From contig JAPKAD010000005.1 in the NCBI GenBank assembly GCA_028825445.1, positions 85,551 to 149,550 of the forward strand: a stretch of 64,000 bases of DNA. Reading direction: 5' to 3'. Source of the DNA: Octadecabacter sp. (lineage in GTDB: Bacteria > Pseudomonadota > Alphaproteobacteria > Rhodobacterales > Rhodobacteraceae). This document shows, piece by piece, positions 41,295-50,691 of this stretch. The notes under the pieces are model-generated. The model saw nothing but the letters and a program-made list of their open reading frames with translations, made no database searches and was not told the DNA's origin. Within the stretch, counting starts at the first letter, position 1. Each line of letters opens with the position of its first letter. The translations under genes and the position numbers were made by a program.

Positions 41295-41753
41295 TCATGA
41301 GTTGTCGTATGAGTCTTTTATGGAATATTTACGATATCGGTGACGGTAAATGAGGTTTGGGCGGTCCGAGTCGACAAGGTAAAACAAGATGCCAACATTC
41401 ATGAGGGTTTCAAACAACGTAATGAGACTGCCATTCCCACCTAATCCACGCACCAAAGCAAAAACCGTCAAAGCTGCTGAAATAGCAGCCATAATCACAG
41501 CCCAAGGCGCGCGGATTGCCAACCCAAAACCAACAAAAAGTGGCCAGACAGAATTAAGAATCGCAATTGTTAGGCCCTCATTATAATTAAGAGATAGGTA
41601 GAATTTCAGAAATGCAGTGGCTATAAAATAGACGACGATCACCCACAACCAAAACCCAAGTACACCTTTAGGATGCGCACGGGCCTGTTCAGGCGTCACA
41701 AATACCCATGGGATACCTGAATAATAATCGCCGCGTTTCTTCTTGTCTGCCAT
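41295..41753 (-). CDS. Intact 152-residue membrane protein nested in a dead operon
   Basis: A complete ORF: hydrophilic N-terminus MADKKKRGDYYSGIPWVFVT, then about four hydrophobic helices (LGFWLWVIVVYFIATAFL; ILNSVWPLFVGFGLAIRA; WAVIMAAISAALTVFALV; LFETLMNVGILFYLV), ending in a basic Tyr-rich tail. Its ATG overlaps the stop codon of the mccB remnant (TAATG), the arrangement of an old operon. Both neighbours are heavily decayed, yet this frame has no lesion. It is an unrecognised family, so a function independent of leucine breakdown is inferred. Confidence 0.8.
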   Translation of the reverse strand: MADKKKRGDYYSGIPWVFVTPEQARAHPKGVLGFWLWVIVVYFIATAFLKFYLSLNYNEGLTIAILNSVWPLFVGFGLAIRAPWAVIMAAISAALTVFALVRGLGGNGSLITLFETLMNVGILFYLVDSDRPNLIYRHRYRKYSIKDSYDNS

Positions 41754-42110
41754 TAATTAGCCTTTAATTTTAAGTCATTTATAATGAAATCTGTGTCTTC
41801 AATTGGCACATTCAAGGTGGCGCTGGGCGGGAGTGTTAGGACCACGTGGCGGTCGCGCAGTCAATGATGCAATTATCCAAAAGCCGCGTGGAGCCGTAAA
41901 GTGAATATGATTATTATTTGAATTGGCCAATAATAGATTTTGTATTTTTTTGGCGTTATACCAAGCGGTTCCAGCCCGATTTATAACATAATTTTTAACC
42001 ACTATGAGCACACCTAGAGCTTGTAAATCAACCATAACGCTTGTGCGCTGTGTGGACCATGAAAAGATAAAGTTTGGGGCATTCAACCCTCTGGCCATGC
42101 TAAGATCCTC
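41753..42110 (-). pseudogene. mccB: Methylcrotonyl-CoA carboxylase carboxyltransferase subunit remnant (C-terminal part)
   Basis: A 99-codon frame beginning at 42098 reads ARGLNAPNFIFSWSTQRTSV and then QALGVLIVVK, matching the MccB C-terminal region (GRAysPrFlwsWPnaRiSVMGGeQAAgVLa.vk). After a frameshift the end continues in another frame as RHVVLTLPPSATLNVPIEDT, matching the R.vLalaLsAaLNaPIEeT ending of MccB, and stops at 41755-41753. GAGGAGG upstream of the ATG could be chance or allow a short peptide. The N-terminal two thirds of mccB are missing or unrecognisable. Confidence 0.78.
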
Positions 42111-43171
42111 CTCGGTTTAACACCGCGAAGCAGGCATATTATCAGATAGTTAACCATAAAAACCACTCCATCCAACGCTTTTATGTATTAATACTTCTGC
42201 ACCATCACCTGTTCTGACCCAAAAATACTTTAAAAGGTATCATCAAAGTGGATGGCGGTGCATTTTTTACAGGGCTTTTCTATCAAAAACTTAATTGAAA
42301 AACTATCGATGTGGCGGTCGGCGTGTCAATCCAACCATCCCAGAATTTAAGACAATATGGCCTGCTGTTGTTTTATGCGAGGCATTAGACAGTAACTTTG
42401 GTGCCAAAACCCAATCAACTAGATTATGCATCGCCTAAAGCATATATGTTTATTTCACGCCATGGCTGAAACCAAGATTGACGTTGTTTCAAGTATCGCA
42501 AATCTAATACGGTAGGCCACTGCTGAGTAAAAATATATGATCGTTAATAGACTTGATTGCCCAATTTTAAATTTAAGATTTAATGAGTATCAGCGCAAGT
42601 GCTCACAGGTCTGTCTGCATCACGGCTTACGGTAGCAAATCTTTTACTCATTAAAATGTGCGCACTGAGACCAGAAAACCCATTCGCTTTGGCGCTTAAG
42701 ATTTGGAGCTTTTGTCATACGTGTTAAATTTCGAGCTTATTAGCGGGAATGTCTGCAACCAAACTTTCTTTCATCTAAAAGCCGAATTTGGTAAAATAAA
42801 AGGAAGCTTTCCTAGCAACTGAGAAACACCATAGGCGGAACTTGATTTGGGATCCCTACGGCTTCAAAATAATAGCGCCACACTTGATATCAGTGGGTGC
42901 ACTCTAAGCTAAGCAACTTTCATGTCTGCCCGTTGTGACAGACGACATTGTGCTCACATAAAATGGATTTGCACTAGTATTTTTAAAAGCTGCACAAAGA
43001 CAACATTTGAAAGTTTGCATTAGACTGTTAATATACTCATATCTAGCAGCTTTTACCAGATATGATGATTGTGAAAGATGACAAAGCAAAAGGTCAATGC
43101 AAGTGTATGAGGACATCAAATTGAACGCTCTCGATTTGCTTAGCAAAGATGTCTGGAAAGCCCAATAATCA
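42111..43171. other. Gene-free region of about 1.06 kb, probably decayed
   Basis: No gene is visible. By gene order this stretch should hold the mccB N-terminus and perhaps isovaleryl-CoA dehydrogenase, but no convincing match was found by eye. Stretches with coding-like composition exist on both strands (for example minus-strand SAGHIVLNSG-like sequence near 42350) but could not be assigned. Confidence 0.45.
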
Positions 43172-44392
43172 CTATGATTTGTCACTAATTTGGTTTTTCC
43201 AAACTGAGCCAACTTCAGAACTAATTATCCGTGTGATCTGCGTACAATCCTCTTTAGAAAAAGTCAGTGGCAAGCGCATATCTATGATACCAGCCAAAAT
43301 ACGGTCGCTTTTCGGCATTTTGGCTGAAGGAGCATAGTGCCAACTGTCATAGCGAGATGTGAAACCAACCGGTTCTTCCCCTCCAAACCATTTCAATTCA
43401 ACCCCTCGGAGGCGGCAGCGCGCGATTACGTCTTGTACGGCTGCAGGCGGCCAATCGAGAAGTAAAAACTGAAATGAAGATGCAACAAAGCCTTCGTTTG
43501 CGGGTCTGACAATCAGTTGCAAACCAGGAGTATCGCACAGACCAGCTTCCATCGACCGGTACAATGCGTTCCAACGAGAGCATTGTGTCTGCAGATCAAC
43601 CAGTTGAGGGCGCAGAATTGCGGCCCGTAAGTTGTCCATCCGGCCTGAAATATTAGGGGTCTCGTATTTGATCTGCGCAAACATTTCGGGAGGTGGTGCG
43701 GCGCGGTGACGTTCAAACAACATATAACTACCCGACAACATGATCGCGCGTGCCATGCCATCAGCATCATCACTGATCAGCAAACCACCCTCTCCAGAAT
43801 TGATGTGTTTGTATGTTTGGGTTGAATAGCATCCAAACCGACCCCACCGTCCAGACGGCGTACCATTCCAATGGGCCCCCATGGTATGAGCACAGTCTTC
43901 AATTACAGTGACTTTGGCCGCATTGCACAACACCATCAAAGCGTTCATGTCACATATATGGCCCCGCATGTGCGACAATAGAAGAACAGATGCTTGAGAA
44001 AATTTTGCTGCTAAATCATCAAAATCAATGACAAGATCTTGCGTGACACCCACAAAGATCGGCGTAGCCCCAACTGCAGCAATGGCACCGGGAACAGGTG
44101 CAAGAGTAAACGCGTTAGTCAACACTTTGTCGCCGTGCCCAACACCGCAAGCCCGCAATGCCGTTGTCATTGCATACCCGCCCGAAGCCACGGCAAGGCA
44201 ATATTTCGCTCCAGTTATGCTAGCAAATTCTTCTTCGAGCAATGCAGCCTCAGCGATTTCATCACCTGATGTGTTGTAACGGTGCAGTCGCCCGTGGTTT
44301 AGCACGGCTAACGCCGCATCAATTCCCGCTTTTGGGATAGCTTCCTGCTGGGTAAAACTACCATTGAACACGTCTGTCAAAATCTCATTCAT
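43172..44392 (-). CDS. DegT/DnrJ/EryC1-family aminotransferase
   Basis: PLP-dependent sugar-aminotransferase-like protein, 406 residues from ATG 44392 (MNEILTDVFNGSFTQQEAIP). Family features: YCLAVASGGYAMTTALRACG, DKVLTNAFTLAPVPGAIAAVG, VIEDCAHTMGAHW (Asp that holds the PLP nitrogen), and STQTYKHINSGEGGLL with the Schiff-base Lys in the GEGG context. It lies 41 nt downstream of gph on the same strand, divergent from glmU-glmS. The substrate is unknown; a nucleotide-sugar or similar oxo-sugar is usual. The GxxxG-rich region downstream is gene-free. Confidence 0.9.
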   Translation of the reverse strand: MNEILTDVFNGSFTQQEAIPKAGIDAALAVLNHGRLHRYNTSGDEIAEAALLEEEFASITGAKYCLAVASGGYAMTTALRACGVGHGDKVLTNAFTLAPVPGAIAAVGATPIFVGVTQDLVIDFDDLAAKFSQASVLLLSHMRGHICDMNALMVLCNAAKVTVIEDCAHTMGAHWNGTPSGRWGRFGCYSTQTYKHINSGEGGLLISDDADGMARAIMLSGSYMLFERHRAAPPPEMFAQIKYETPNISGRMDNLRAAILRPQLVDLQTQCSRWNALYRSMEAGLCDTPGLQLIVRPANEGFVASSFQFLLLDWPPAAVQDVIARCRLRGVELKWFGGEEPVGFTSRYDSWHYAPSAKMPKSDRILAGIIDMRLPLTFSKEDCTQITRIISSEVGSVWKNQISDKS

Positions 44393-44433
44393 AATTCGTT
44401 TGTGCGACTGTGATGACGCTCCGTCAATGGCGA

Positions 44434-45102
44434 TTATGCCGCACCCAATAATCGATGCACGATCGCAGGTAGGTCTTCGTAGCACTCAAGCAGCGCTTCA
44501 GGCTTCAATGCAGCCATATCTTCACCCGATGGGCCGAACGTCACCAAGATCGATGGCACGCCAGCTGCTTTGGCGGTGTTACGGTCAGTTGCCGTGTCGC
44601 CCACCAAACAGGTGCGCGCTGGAGAGCCGCCCGCGCGCCGCGCCGCTTGAAACAAGTGCTCAGGATCAGGCTTTTTAACTGCCAACGTATCTGCACCCAC
44701 AAGTGATGCAAACGCATCCCGCACGCCAAGACGTCTCATTAATTCCTCAGCTAGACCTTCAGGTTTATTAGTAGCTATTCCAACGCCATACCCGCGCGCT
44801 TTCAAGATCTCAACTGCCTCCATCGCACCTGGGTACATTACAGTATGACGATCGATGTCTTTGGCATAAGCCTCCAGCAAAACCTGATATTGGTCATCAA
44901 AATCTTCCGCATTAAATCCGTTAACTCGGCTGAACCCAAGCGACAGCATTGCCCGCCCACCTCGCAATGCCGTGCCCGCATCTAATGCAGGATCAAGCAA
45001 AGCACCAAAACCAAGACCCGTAAAGCAAACATTCGCTGCCGCAATTAGATCACCGGACGTGTCCGCCAATGTTCCATCAAGATCAAAAATAACTGTTTTC
45101 AT
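44434..45102 (-). CDS. gph: HAD-family phosphatase, phosphoglycolate phosphatase-like
   Basis: A 222-residue HAD hydrolase with nucleophile motif VIFDLDGTLADTSGD at the N-terminus, TNKPEGLAEEL as motif II context and LVGDTATDRNTAKAAGV as motif IV. The sequence resembles Gph, which dephosphorylates 2-phosphoglycolate, though HAD specificity cannot be fixed from motifs alone. It is divergent from glmU with 127 bp between starts. Confidence 0.88.
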   Translation of the reverse strand: MKTVIFDLDGTLADTSGDLIAAANVCFTGLGFGALLDPALDAGTALRGGRAMLSLGFSRVNGFNAEDFDDQYQVLLEAYAKDIDRHTVMYPGAMEAVEILKARGYGVGIATNKPEGLAEELMRRLGVRDAFASLVGADTLAVKKPDPEHLFQAARRAGGSPARTCLVGDTATDRNTAKAAGVPSILVTFGPSGEDMAALKPEALLECYEDLPAIVHRLLGAA

Positions 45103-45229
45103 ACTTTACCTCTACTTGTTTTTAACCTCTGTAACTCAGCGACATGGGAAGTGAAGCCCCTGAGTGAGGCGCACCCTTGCGAAATCAGCCTTTGCGAGTA
45201 TGTAAGGGAAAACAACACAGGTGGGCGCA

Positions 45230-46582
45230 ATGGCAGTCGCTTTAATTATTTTAGCCGCAGGAAAAGGCACACGGATGATGTCCGACTTGCCCAAAGTCTT
45301 GCACGAAATTGCGGGTGGATCCTTGCTGGTTCACGCAATGATGTCTGGATCCAACCTTGAACCGGAGAGGACAGTCGTTATAGCAGGCCACGAAGCCACT
45401 ACAGTTGGCGCCGCTGCATTGGCCTATGACAACGGCACTATTGTTGTAATTCAGGAAAAACAGTTGGGCACAGGTCACGCCGTGCTGCAAGCCCGCGAGG
45501 CATTGGCCGATTTCGACGGCGACGTGATCGTATTGTATGGTGACACCCCTTTTATTAAGTCTGGAACACTTGACGCAATGCTATCGGCACGGACCGAATC
45601 TGACGTTGTTGTTCTCGGATTTGAGGCTGTAGATCCAGGTCGTTATGGACGGCTGATAATGGAAGGGGAAACGTTGCAACGTATCGTTGAGTTCAAAGAT
45701 GCAACAGATAAAGAGCGTACGATACAATTATGTAATTCCGGTGTTATCTTAGCCAAAGCGGACGTGCTATTTGATCTCTTAGATGCTGTTTCAGACGATA
45801 ACCTGGCCTGTGAATATTACCTTACCGACACCATTGGCATCGCGAGTGCTAGAGGTCTAATCACCACAGTCGTGCGTTGCGACGAAACTGAGACGGTGGG
45901 CATCAATTCCCGCATGGAGCTAGCTAGCGCTGAAGCAATGTTTCAAGTTAACGCTCGCAAAAACGCTATGGCGAACGGCGTTTCTTTGCATGCACCTGAC
46001 ACGGTCTATTTCAGCCACGACACTTATATCGGGCCGGATACGGTGGTGGAGCCAAATGTAGTATTCGCGGTCGGTGTCACTGTTGAAAACAATGCTACAA
46101 TACGCTCTTTCAGCCATCTTGAGGGGTGTCATGTATCGCGCGGCAGCGTGATAGGTCCCTATGCGCGGCTGCGCCCAGGAGCCGAACTGGCAGAAAACGT
46201 GAAAATCGGCAATTTTGTGGAAATTAAAAACGCTGTAATTGAAGCTGATGTTAAGATAAACCATCTTAGCTACATAGGCGATGCCCATGTGGGCGAGCGA
46301 ACTAACATCGGCGCAGGCACGATCACCTGCAATTACGATGGCGTGTCAAAACACAGCACGACGATTGGTAAAGGTGTCTTCATCGGATCCAACACAATGC
46401 TGGTAGCACCTGTGAAATTGGGTGATGAAAGCATGACTGCCTCAGGCACAGTTGTCACAAAAAATGTCCCTGAAGGTGACATGGCGGTAGGTCGCGCACG
46501 CCAAGAGAATAAATCAGGATTCGCACGACGAATTATGCAAAGGTTTAAGTCTTGCGCAGACAGCACCCAAAAGGAGCCTTAA
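45230..46582 (+). CDS. glmU: Bifunctional UDP-GlcNAc pyrophosphorylase / GlcN-1-P acetyltransferase
   Basis: Makes UDP-GlcNAc for peptidoglycan and LPS. ATG at 45230 is chosen because the alternative GTG at 45221 lies inside the ribosome site AGGTGGG. The 450-residue protein starts MAVALIILAAGKGTRMMSDL (uridylyltransferase motif). From about residue 250 a left-handed beta-helix of hexapeptides follows (IGAGTITCNYDGVSKHSTTI), typical of the acetyltransferase half. glmS follows after 2 nt. Confidence 0.97.
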   Translation: MAVALIILAAGKGTRMMSDLPKVLHEIAGGSLLVHAMMSGSNLEPERTVVIAGHEATTVGAAALAYDNGTIVVIQEKQLGTGHAVLQAREALADFDGDVIVLYGDTPFIKSGTLDAMLSARTESDVVVLGFEAVDPGRYGRLIMEGETLQRIVEFKDATDKERTIQLCNSGVILAKADVLFDLLDAVSDDNLACEYYLTDTIGIASARGLITTVVRCDETETVGINSRMELASAEAMFQVNARKNAMANGVSLHAPDTVYFSHDTYIGPDTVVEPNVVFAVGVTVENNATIRSFSHLEGCHVSRGSVIGPYARLRPGAELAENVKIGNFVEIKNAVIEADVKINHLSYIGDAHVGERTNIGAGTITCNYDGVSKHSTTIGKGVFIGSNTMLVAPVKLGDESMTASGTVVTKNVPEGDMAVGRARQENKSGFARRIMQRFKSCADSTQKEP

Positions 46583-46584
46583 AA

Positions 46585-48402
46585 ATGTGTGGAATTGTAG
46601 GTATCCTTGGGCAGCACGAGGCTGCGCCAATCCTTGTCGAAGCGCTAAAAAGGTTAGAATATCGCGGCTATGACAGTGCTGGGATTGCAACCGTGAACTC
46701 TGGCGTTTTGGACCGCCGCCGCGCAGTGGGGAAACTAGTTAATTTACAAGATCTGCTGGTACATAAACCACTGACTGGAAAGTCCGGCATCGGGCACACC
46801 CGTTGGGCCACCCATGGCAAACCTGATGTTAAAAATGCACATCCACATCTTACCAGGCGTGTGGCTGTAGTTCACAATGGTATTATTGAAAATTTTCGTG
46901 AGTTGCGGGAAGATCTAGCCATCAAAGGAATCGGCTATGAGACAGATACCGATACAGAAACGGTTGCACTCATAACACAAAATTATCTAGATCAGGGCTT
47001 AAACCCTCGCGAAGCCGCAGGTCAGACGATTGCGCAACTGAAGGGTGCATACGCGCTATGTTTTTTGTTTGAAGGCGAAGACGACCTGATGATTGCGGCG
47101 CGCAAGGGGTCACCATTGGCAATCGGGCACGGCGTTGGTGAAATGTTCGTCGGATCGGACGCGATTGCATTGGCACCAATGACCGACAAAATTACATATT
47201 TAAACGAAGGGGATTGGGCTGTTGTCACACGTACATCTTTGGAAATTTTCGATGGCAAGGGCCTAGTTGTAAGCCGTGAAATGCGCACTGTGCAAATTGA
47301 TAGCACATCTATCGACAAAGGCGGACACAGGCATTTTATGGCAAAAGAAATTGCTGAGCAACCGTCGGTACTAACCAATGCATTGGGATACTACATTCAA
47401 GATAACAAGATTGTGTTGCCTGACCCGGGTTTGGACTTTGCACAAATTGATCGGCTAACAATGGTAGCCTGTGGTACCGCATTCTATGCGTGCCTTGTGG
47501 CAAAATATTGGTTCGAACAGATTGCCCGAATGCCCGTAGAGATCGATGTAGCATCTGAATTCCGTTACCGCGAACCACCAATTTTAAAAGGCACAGCAGC
47601 GCTATTCGTCAGTCAATCTGGTGAGACGGCCGATACTTTGGCGGCACTGCGATACTGCAAAGGCAAAGCTGATAAGATCGTATCGGTGGTGAATGTTCCC
47701 GAAAGTTCTATTGCGCGAGAAAGCAATTTGCCGCTGCCAATTTTGGCAGGCACAGAGATTGGTGTAGCCTCCACAAAGGCGTTCACCTGTCAACTGACAG
47801 TACTGGCAATTTTAGCGATTAAAGCGGCACAAGATCGTGGCCACATGAATGCGAACCAAGTGACCGAGGCATTGGAACAGGTGAAGTCTGTACCTGGTCT
47901 GATGAGCCATGCTTTGACCCTGAGCGAAAGCATAAAAGAAGTGTCGCACAAACTGGCAGAAGCACAAGACATCATATTTCTGGGCCGAGGACCAATGTAT
48001 GCTATCGCCCATGAAGGTGCATTAAAATTAAAAGAAATCAGCTATATACACGCTGAAGCTTATGCGTCAGGTGAACTTAAACACGGACCTATTGCACTTG
48101 TAGACAAGCACGTACCAGTCATAGTAATGGCCCCGCGCGACGCGCTGTTTGAAAAGACGATTTCCAACATGCAAGAAGTCATGGCGCGCGGTGGCAAAGT
48201 GTTGTTAATCACTGATAAGCAAGGTGCGAAAGAGGCTGGAATGGGAGTTTGGGAGACGATCCTGATGCCCAAGGTTGCTCCATTTTTCGCCCCAATCCTT
48301 TATGCAATCCCAGCCCAATTGTTGGCATATCATACAGCGGTAGCCAAAGGCACCGACGTAGATCAGCCGCGCAATTTGGCCAAATCGGTAACAGTCGAAT
48401 GA
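46585..48402 (+). CDS. glmS: Glutamine--fructose-6-phosphate aminotransferase
   Basis: Makes glucosamine-6-phosphate, the entry to amino-sugar synthesis. AAGGAG lies 8 nt before ATG 46585, giving 605 residues with catalytic Cys2 in MCGIVGILG. The glutaminase domain (YRGYDSAG, HTRWATHG, HNGIIENF) is followed by two SIS domains (SQSGETADT, GVASTKAF) and the ending VDQPRNLAKSVTVE. No glmS ribozyme-like leader was seen. Its stop overlaps the next start (ATGA). Confidence 0.97.
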   Translation: MCGIVGILGQHEAAPILVEALKRLEYRGYDSAGIATVNSGVLDRRRAVGKLVNLQDLLVHKPLTGKSGIGHTRWATHGKPDVKNAHPHLTRRVAVVHNGIIENFRELREDLAIKGIGYETDTDTETVALITQNYLDQGLNPREAAGQTIAQLKGAYALCFLFEGEDDLMIAARKGSPLAIGHGVGEMFVGSDAIALAPMTDKITYLNEGDWAVVTRTSLEIFDGKGLVVSREMRTVQIDSTSIDKGGHRHFMAKEIAEQPSVLTNALGYYIQDNKIVLPDPGLDFAQIDRLTMVACGTAFYACLVAKYWFEQIARMPVEIDVASEFRYREPPILKGTAALFVSQSGETADTLAALRYCKGKADKIVSVVNVPESSIARESNLPLPILAGTEIGVASTKAFTCQLTVLAILAIKAAQDRGHMNANQVTEALEQVKSVPGLMSHALTLSESIKEVSHKLAEAQDIIFLGRGPMYAIAHEGALKLKEISYIHAEAYASGELKHGPIALVDKHVPVIVMAPRDALFEKTISNMQEVMARGGKVLLITDKQGAKEAGMGVWETILMPKVAPFFAPILYAIPAQLLAYHTAVAKGTDVDQPRNLAKSVTVE

Positions 48403-49085
48403 TCCCAATTGAAGATGCCCTTGCCGTTCTGCAAATTCAAAGTAATGCGCAAAAAGCGATTCAAATGAAATCCTACCATAAAGTAGAACGAGTCTATTTT
48501 GGTGTCCAGAATTCCGCAATCGATGGTGCTGTCAAGACTTGGCGGGCAAAGTTGTCAGTTAACGATAGGCTGGCACTGGCGGTAGAACTTTGGGACAGCA
48601 ATATCCACGAAGCCCGCGTTGCGGCAGCCAAACTACTGGTACAAGCGCGGATCTATCCAGATGACACTGCGTGGGCATTGATCACATCTTGGGTGCCACA
48701 ATTTGATTCTTGGGCGATTGCCGATCACGTCTGCAACGCAGGCGCGCGGCGGCTAATTGCGGACCCGTCACGGCTTGACGTCATCGAAGACTGGACCACC
48801 TCAGAGCATATGTGGACCAAACGTGCGGCGATGATGATAACTTTACCATGGGCGAAAATAAACAACCCCAAGCCAGACGATCTGGTAGAGCGGGAGCGTA
48901 TTTTAGGCTGGGCTAAATTGTATACTGGTGACCAAGCGTGGCTCATTCAAAAGTCCGTTTCATTTTGGTTGCGCGAGTTAGGCCGTCACGACGCACCACG
49001 AGTCTGGGCATTTTGGGACGCCCATGGCCATAAAATGAAGCCGTCCCTACGCAAAGACGCAATTAGGAATTTACCTCCACGCTAA
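48399..49085 (+). CDS. DNA alkylation repair protein, AlkD-like
   Basis: A 228-residue all-helical HEAT-like protein. ATG 48399 overlaps the glmS stop. The segments RVYFGVQNSAIDG, LALAVELWDSNIHEARVAAA, WVPQFDSWAIADHVC and LGWAKLYTGDQAWLIQKSVS fit the AlkD/AlkC-type glycosylase family, which removes alkylated bases without base flipping. Activity is inferred from family resemblance. Coupling to glmS is probably transcriptional convenience. Confidence 0.82.
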   Translation: MIPIEDALAVLQIQSNAQKAIQMKSYHKVERVYFGVQNSAIDGAVKTWRAKLSVNDRLALAVELWDSNIHEARVAAAKLLVQARIYPDDTAWALITSWVPQFDSWAIADHVCNAGARRLIADPSRLDVIEDWTTSEHMWTKRAAMMITLPWAKINNPKPDDLVERERILGWAKLYTGDQAWLIQKSVSFWLRELGRHDAPRVWAFWDAHGHKMKPSLRKDAIRNLPPR

Positions 49086-49142
49086 ATCTTTAAAAGCGAC
49101 TTCTGCGATCAACACGTTTTTTGACCACAAGGATTCACTTTC

Positions 49143-49787
49143 TTGATCAACCTAACCCCACAAGTTAACCTATTGGCAGAACGCATTCAGCCGCTTCGCT
49201 TTGGGCCTGCGCGTGTGTTGGTCGCGATTGCAGGCCCACCCGCCAGTGGAAAGACTTCATTGGCAGATGAACTTGCACGGCGCCTCAATGCGCAGAAATG
49301 CCAAACGTTCGTGGTCCAACAAGACGGGTTCCATCTGGACAATCACGTTCTTGTAGAGCGTGGCCAACTTAACCGTAAGGGCGCACCGCATACTTTTGAT
49401 GGGTCTGGATTTGTACATATGGTGCGCCGCCTTAAAGAACGAGTCGACGTAGCAGTGCCGATATTTGATCGCACGCGCGATATTTCAATTGCAGGCGCGC
49501 GGATCGTTCCCGCCAATGCGGAAGTAATAATTGTTGAGGGCAATTATCTGCTTTATGATGATGCTCCTTGGTTTAATCTTGTTTCACTTTGGACGCTTTC
49601 AGTACGCCTTGAAGTGCCTATGGAAGAGCTGCGCGCGCGCTTGATCCAACGCTGGTTAGGGCATGGTTTAAGCCGCACAGCTGCTACAAGGCGCGCCACA
49701 AGCAATGATGTCCCGAATGCGCAAAGTGTGCTGGATAAAGCGTTGCCTACGACGCTTACACTTGCGCCAGACGGCACGCTAACTTGA
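49143..49787 (+). CDS. P-loop kinase, uridine/pantothenate kinase-like
   Basis: A 214-residue kinase with Walker A in IAGPPASGKTSLADEL (about 30-45), then QQDGFHLDN (substrate-binding Asp-Gly-Phe-His typical of this kinase group) and VIIVEGNYLLYDDAPW. These features match the nucleoside/pantothenate-kinase-like family found in roseobacters; some members phosphorylate sugars. The start is TTG at 49143 with AAGGA upstream. It is probably the last gene of the glmU block. Confidence 0.82.
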   Translation: MINLTPQVNLLAERIQPLRFGPARVLVAIAGPPASGKTSLADELARRLNAQKCQTFVVQQDGFHLDNHVLVERGQLNRKGAPHTFDGSGFVHMVRRLKERVDVAVPIFDRTRDISIAGARIVPANAEVIIVEGNYLLYDDAPWFNLVSLWTLSVRLEVPMEELRARLIQRWLGHGLSRTAATRRATSNDVPNAQSVLDKALPTTLTLAPDGTLT

Positions 49788-50094
49788 GCTAAACCTACAG
49801 CGCAAAGATTGTAGGCATAAGTTGGTTGGACGAGTTTGCTAGGTCCGCTAGAATAGGCTTTTTCACATCCCTCACTTTTTTATGAGGCATTTTAAACAGG
49901 ATGGCGTCAGTTTGATTGATGTCACGCTATCGCCGCGTTATCCGCGTTGCGTGCATTCTGCCAAGATTAATAATACCATCGAAGCTAAATAATTGGACTA
50001 ACGGGCTTATTAGCTAGAATGAAATAGAGATTTCGCGCTCGTTTTATTTTGGCACCAATCTGTAACGTTTCAAGTGACGGCTCTCAAAAACACT

Positions 50095-50263
50095 CATAAA
50101 CATTGGTTGTTTGATCGTTGGGGTCAAAGAGCACTATGGCGGAAGCGGCATATTAAAATACAGCGTAAGTAGCGCAGCTCGATTGGCGTCTATCGCTATC
50201 GTGCCCACGGTGATGTTCATAATTACGGCTATATTAAAGTTTCAGTCGCGCTCCAATAATTAG
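50095..50263 (+). pseudogene. YeeE/YedE-type sulfur transporter remnant (first half-protein, C-terminal part)
   Basis: One frame reads NIGCLIVGVKEHYGGSGILK and then SAARLASIAIVPTVMFIITA, ending at TAG 50261-50263. This matches the GGlLVGFGTRLGSGCTSGHGvCGisR and S.RSlaAt..FM.tgi.TV region of YeeE/YedE-family thiosulfate/sulfur transporters. The TSGHG core is mutated and the N-terminal helices upstream (49800-50095) are not recognisable. It ends 12 nt before the remnant of the second half. Confidence 0.65.
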
Positions 50264-50275
50264 GGGTCCAATATA

Positions 50276-50680
50276 ATGAAATTTATTATGAATTATGTCT
50301 TTGTACTTATTTTAATAATTTGGTGTAATTTTGGGTCCACGGCAAGTCTTGCAAGAGTGTTAAACTTTTTTGATATTGCGGAAATATGGGATTGGTCATT
50401 GGCTTTTGTCATGGGTGGAGCGTTGGTGTTATAATATTAGAATATCGGTTTCTTATGGGCTGCGCATGACTAATACTTTTTACATGCCTTTGTTGCGCAG
50501 CACTGATGCCACATCATCGCAAGGTTACGGCGTTTGTATTGGTCTGGGCATAGTTAAGTTTTGCCCTGGTTAAGCGTTTTCCAATATCAAAACGCACAAC
50601 CGAAAAGTGGTGACCTTTACGGACGTGATGATCGCTGGCATCATGGTCACAATTTCGCTTAATCGAAACCGCAACCGTTG
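50276..50680 (+). pseudogene. DUF6691 (YeeE/YedE second half) remnant
   Basis: ATG at 50276 opens a frame with RVLNFFDIAEIWDWSLAFVM and GGALVL before a stop at 50432. This matches the pakVlnFLDiaG.WDpSLafVMggAl N-terminus of DUF6691 membrane proteins. In another frame GYGVCIGLGIVKFCPG matches gaalFGiGWGl.GfCPGPa, followed by TAA and then KVVTFTDVMIAGIM matching the C-terminal helix. At least one frameshift and two stops inactivate it. Confidence 0.78.
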
Positions 50681-50691
50681 GGACAGACGTC

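Noticed and set aside
42550..42900. Coding-like plus-strand sequence resembling AsmA-type repeats
   Set aside because: Only a loose impression (KAEFGKIKGSF and similar); several stops and no reliable motif.
42904..43212. 102-codon minus-strand ORF overlapping the aminotransferase end
   Set aside because: It lies partly in another frame of the aminotransferase gene, has no ribosome site and no recognisable protein features.
46552..46585. Longer glmS start at 46552
   Set aside because: It would bury the catalytic Cys2 behind 11 residues; the ATG at 46585 has a perfect AAGGAG and puts Cys at position 2.
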